DNA of 40,142 bases from assembly GCF_000708285.2 (NCBI RefSeq), contig NZ_JAUG01000041.1, forward strand, positions 1-40,142, written 5' to 3'. A model generated the notes under the pieces. It was not told the DNA's origin, ran no database searches, and saw only the letters and a program-made list of their open reading frames with translations. A program made the translations under genes and the position numbers. Below, in pieces: positions 40,075-40,142 of this stretch. This stretch comes from Pedobacter borealis DSM 19626 (GTDB taxonomy: Bacteria > Bacteroidota > Bacteroidia > Sphingobacteriales > Sphingobacteriaceae). Each line of letters starts with the position of its first letter. The stretch's first letter is position 1.

Positions 40075-40142
40075 CGTCATGCTGTCCCGAATGTTCGGGA
40101 TCAGCATCTTTCTAGCTACTAAAGGCATTTATTTGAAAAAAA
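40075..40142. repeat. GTCA/TGAC-superfamily element, subtype GTCATGCTG (cut by the window end)
   Basis: CGTCATGCTGTCCCGAATGT with the inner hairpin TCCCGAATGTTCGGGA, then ATCAGCATCTTTC. The right end lies beyond the window. Confidence 0.65.

Overview
The window looks like a chromosomal segment of a Bacteroidota bacterium, most likely Sphingobacteriaceae (Pedobacter-like). The reasons are an AT-rich sequence with short AT-rich leaders, -7 elements of the TAnnTTTG type instead of sigma70 boxes, many secreted proteins ending their signal peptide in A-Q, and families typical of that phylum (DUF4369-like domain, DUF2147, FHS-family sugar permease, PNGase F-like protein). I see no rRNA, tRNA, CRISPR array, transposase or phage gene. 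The species assignment is an inference.

Layout. (1) 111-7001: an RND efflux operon in the order TolC, inner-membrane pump, lipoprotein adaptor, AraC-type regulator. It starts at a promoter buried in a perfect 10+10 bp palindrome and ends at a clear intrinsic terminator. (2) 7476-10109: a 2OG-Fe(II) oxygenase, divergent from an APH-fold kinase, followed by a dienelactone hydrolase-like protein. (3) 10822-16542, minus strand: a tellurium-resistance-like (Ter) stress locus with TerC, a HAD-fold protein, a phosphoribosyltransferase-fold protein, two tandem TerD proteins, a TelA protein and an unrecognised 320-aa protein. (4) 16966-20756, minus strand: small accessory genes, namely an Asp-box repeat protein with DUF2147, a DoxX-like protein, and DinB-DinB-DUF1579 divergent from a GlxA/AraC regulator (20891-21850). 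(5) 22004-27155: an AraC regulator divergent from an FHS-family (fucose-permease-like) transporter, a UxaA-family dehydratase and an SDR dehydrogenase; this set resembles part of a non-phosphorylating L-fucose pathway. (6) 27649-34576, minus strand: a complete ebo operon (eboA to eboF) preceded by a TMEM220-like membrane protein. Its enzymes (EboD cyclase-like, EboC prenyltransferase-like, EboB/E/F hydrolase or isomerase folds) suggest a small-molecule pathway whose product is unknown here. (7) 34786-37172: a LysR regulator divergent from a GNAT acetyltransferase and an EamA exporter. (8) 37726-39426: a secreted PNGase F-like protein with an extra N-terminal domain.

The most striking non-coding feature is a dispersed superfamily of long imperfect inverted repeats. 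Their ends are variants of GTCAYNCTGA or GTCATTTCGA, facing the reverse complement ending in TGAC, and several have a second nested inverted repeat inside. About sixteen full or partial copies lie between genes. All five convergent gene pairs contain at least one; none of the four divergent pairs does. This suggests a mobile-element-derived 3'-end structure acting as a bidirectional terminator or mRNA 3'-end stabiliser. The divergent regions instead hold compact palindromes or direct repeats that look like operators.
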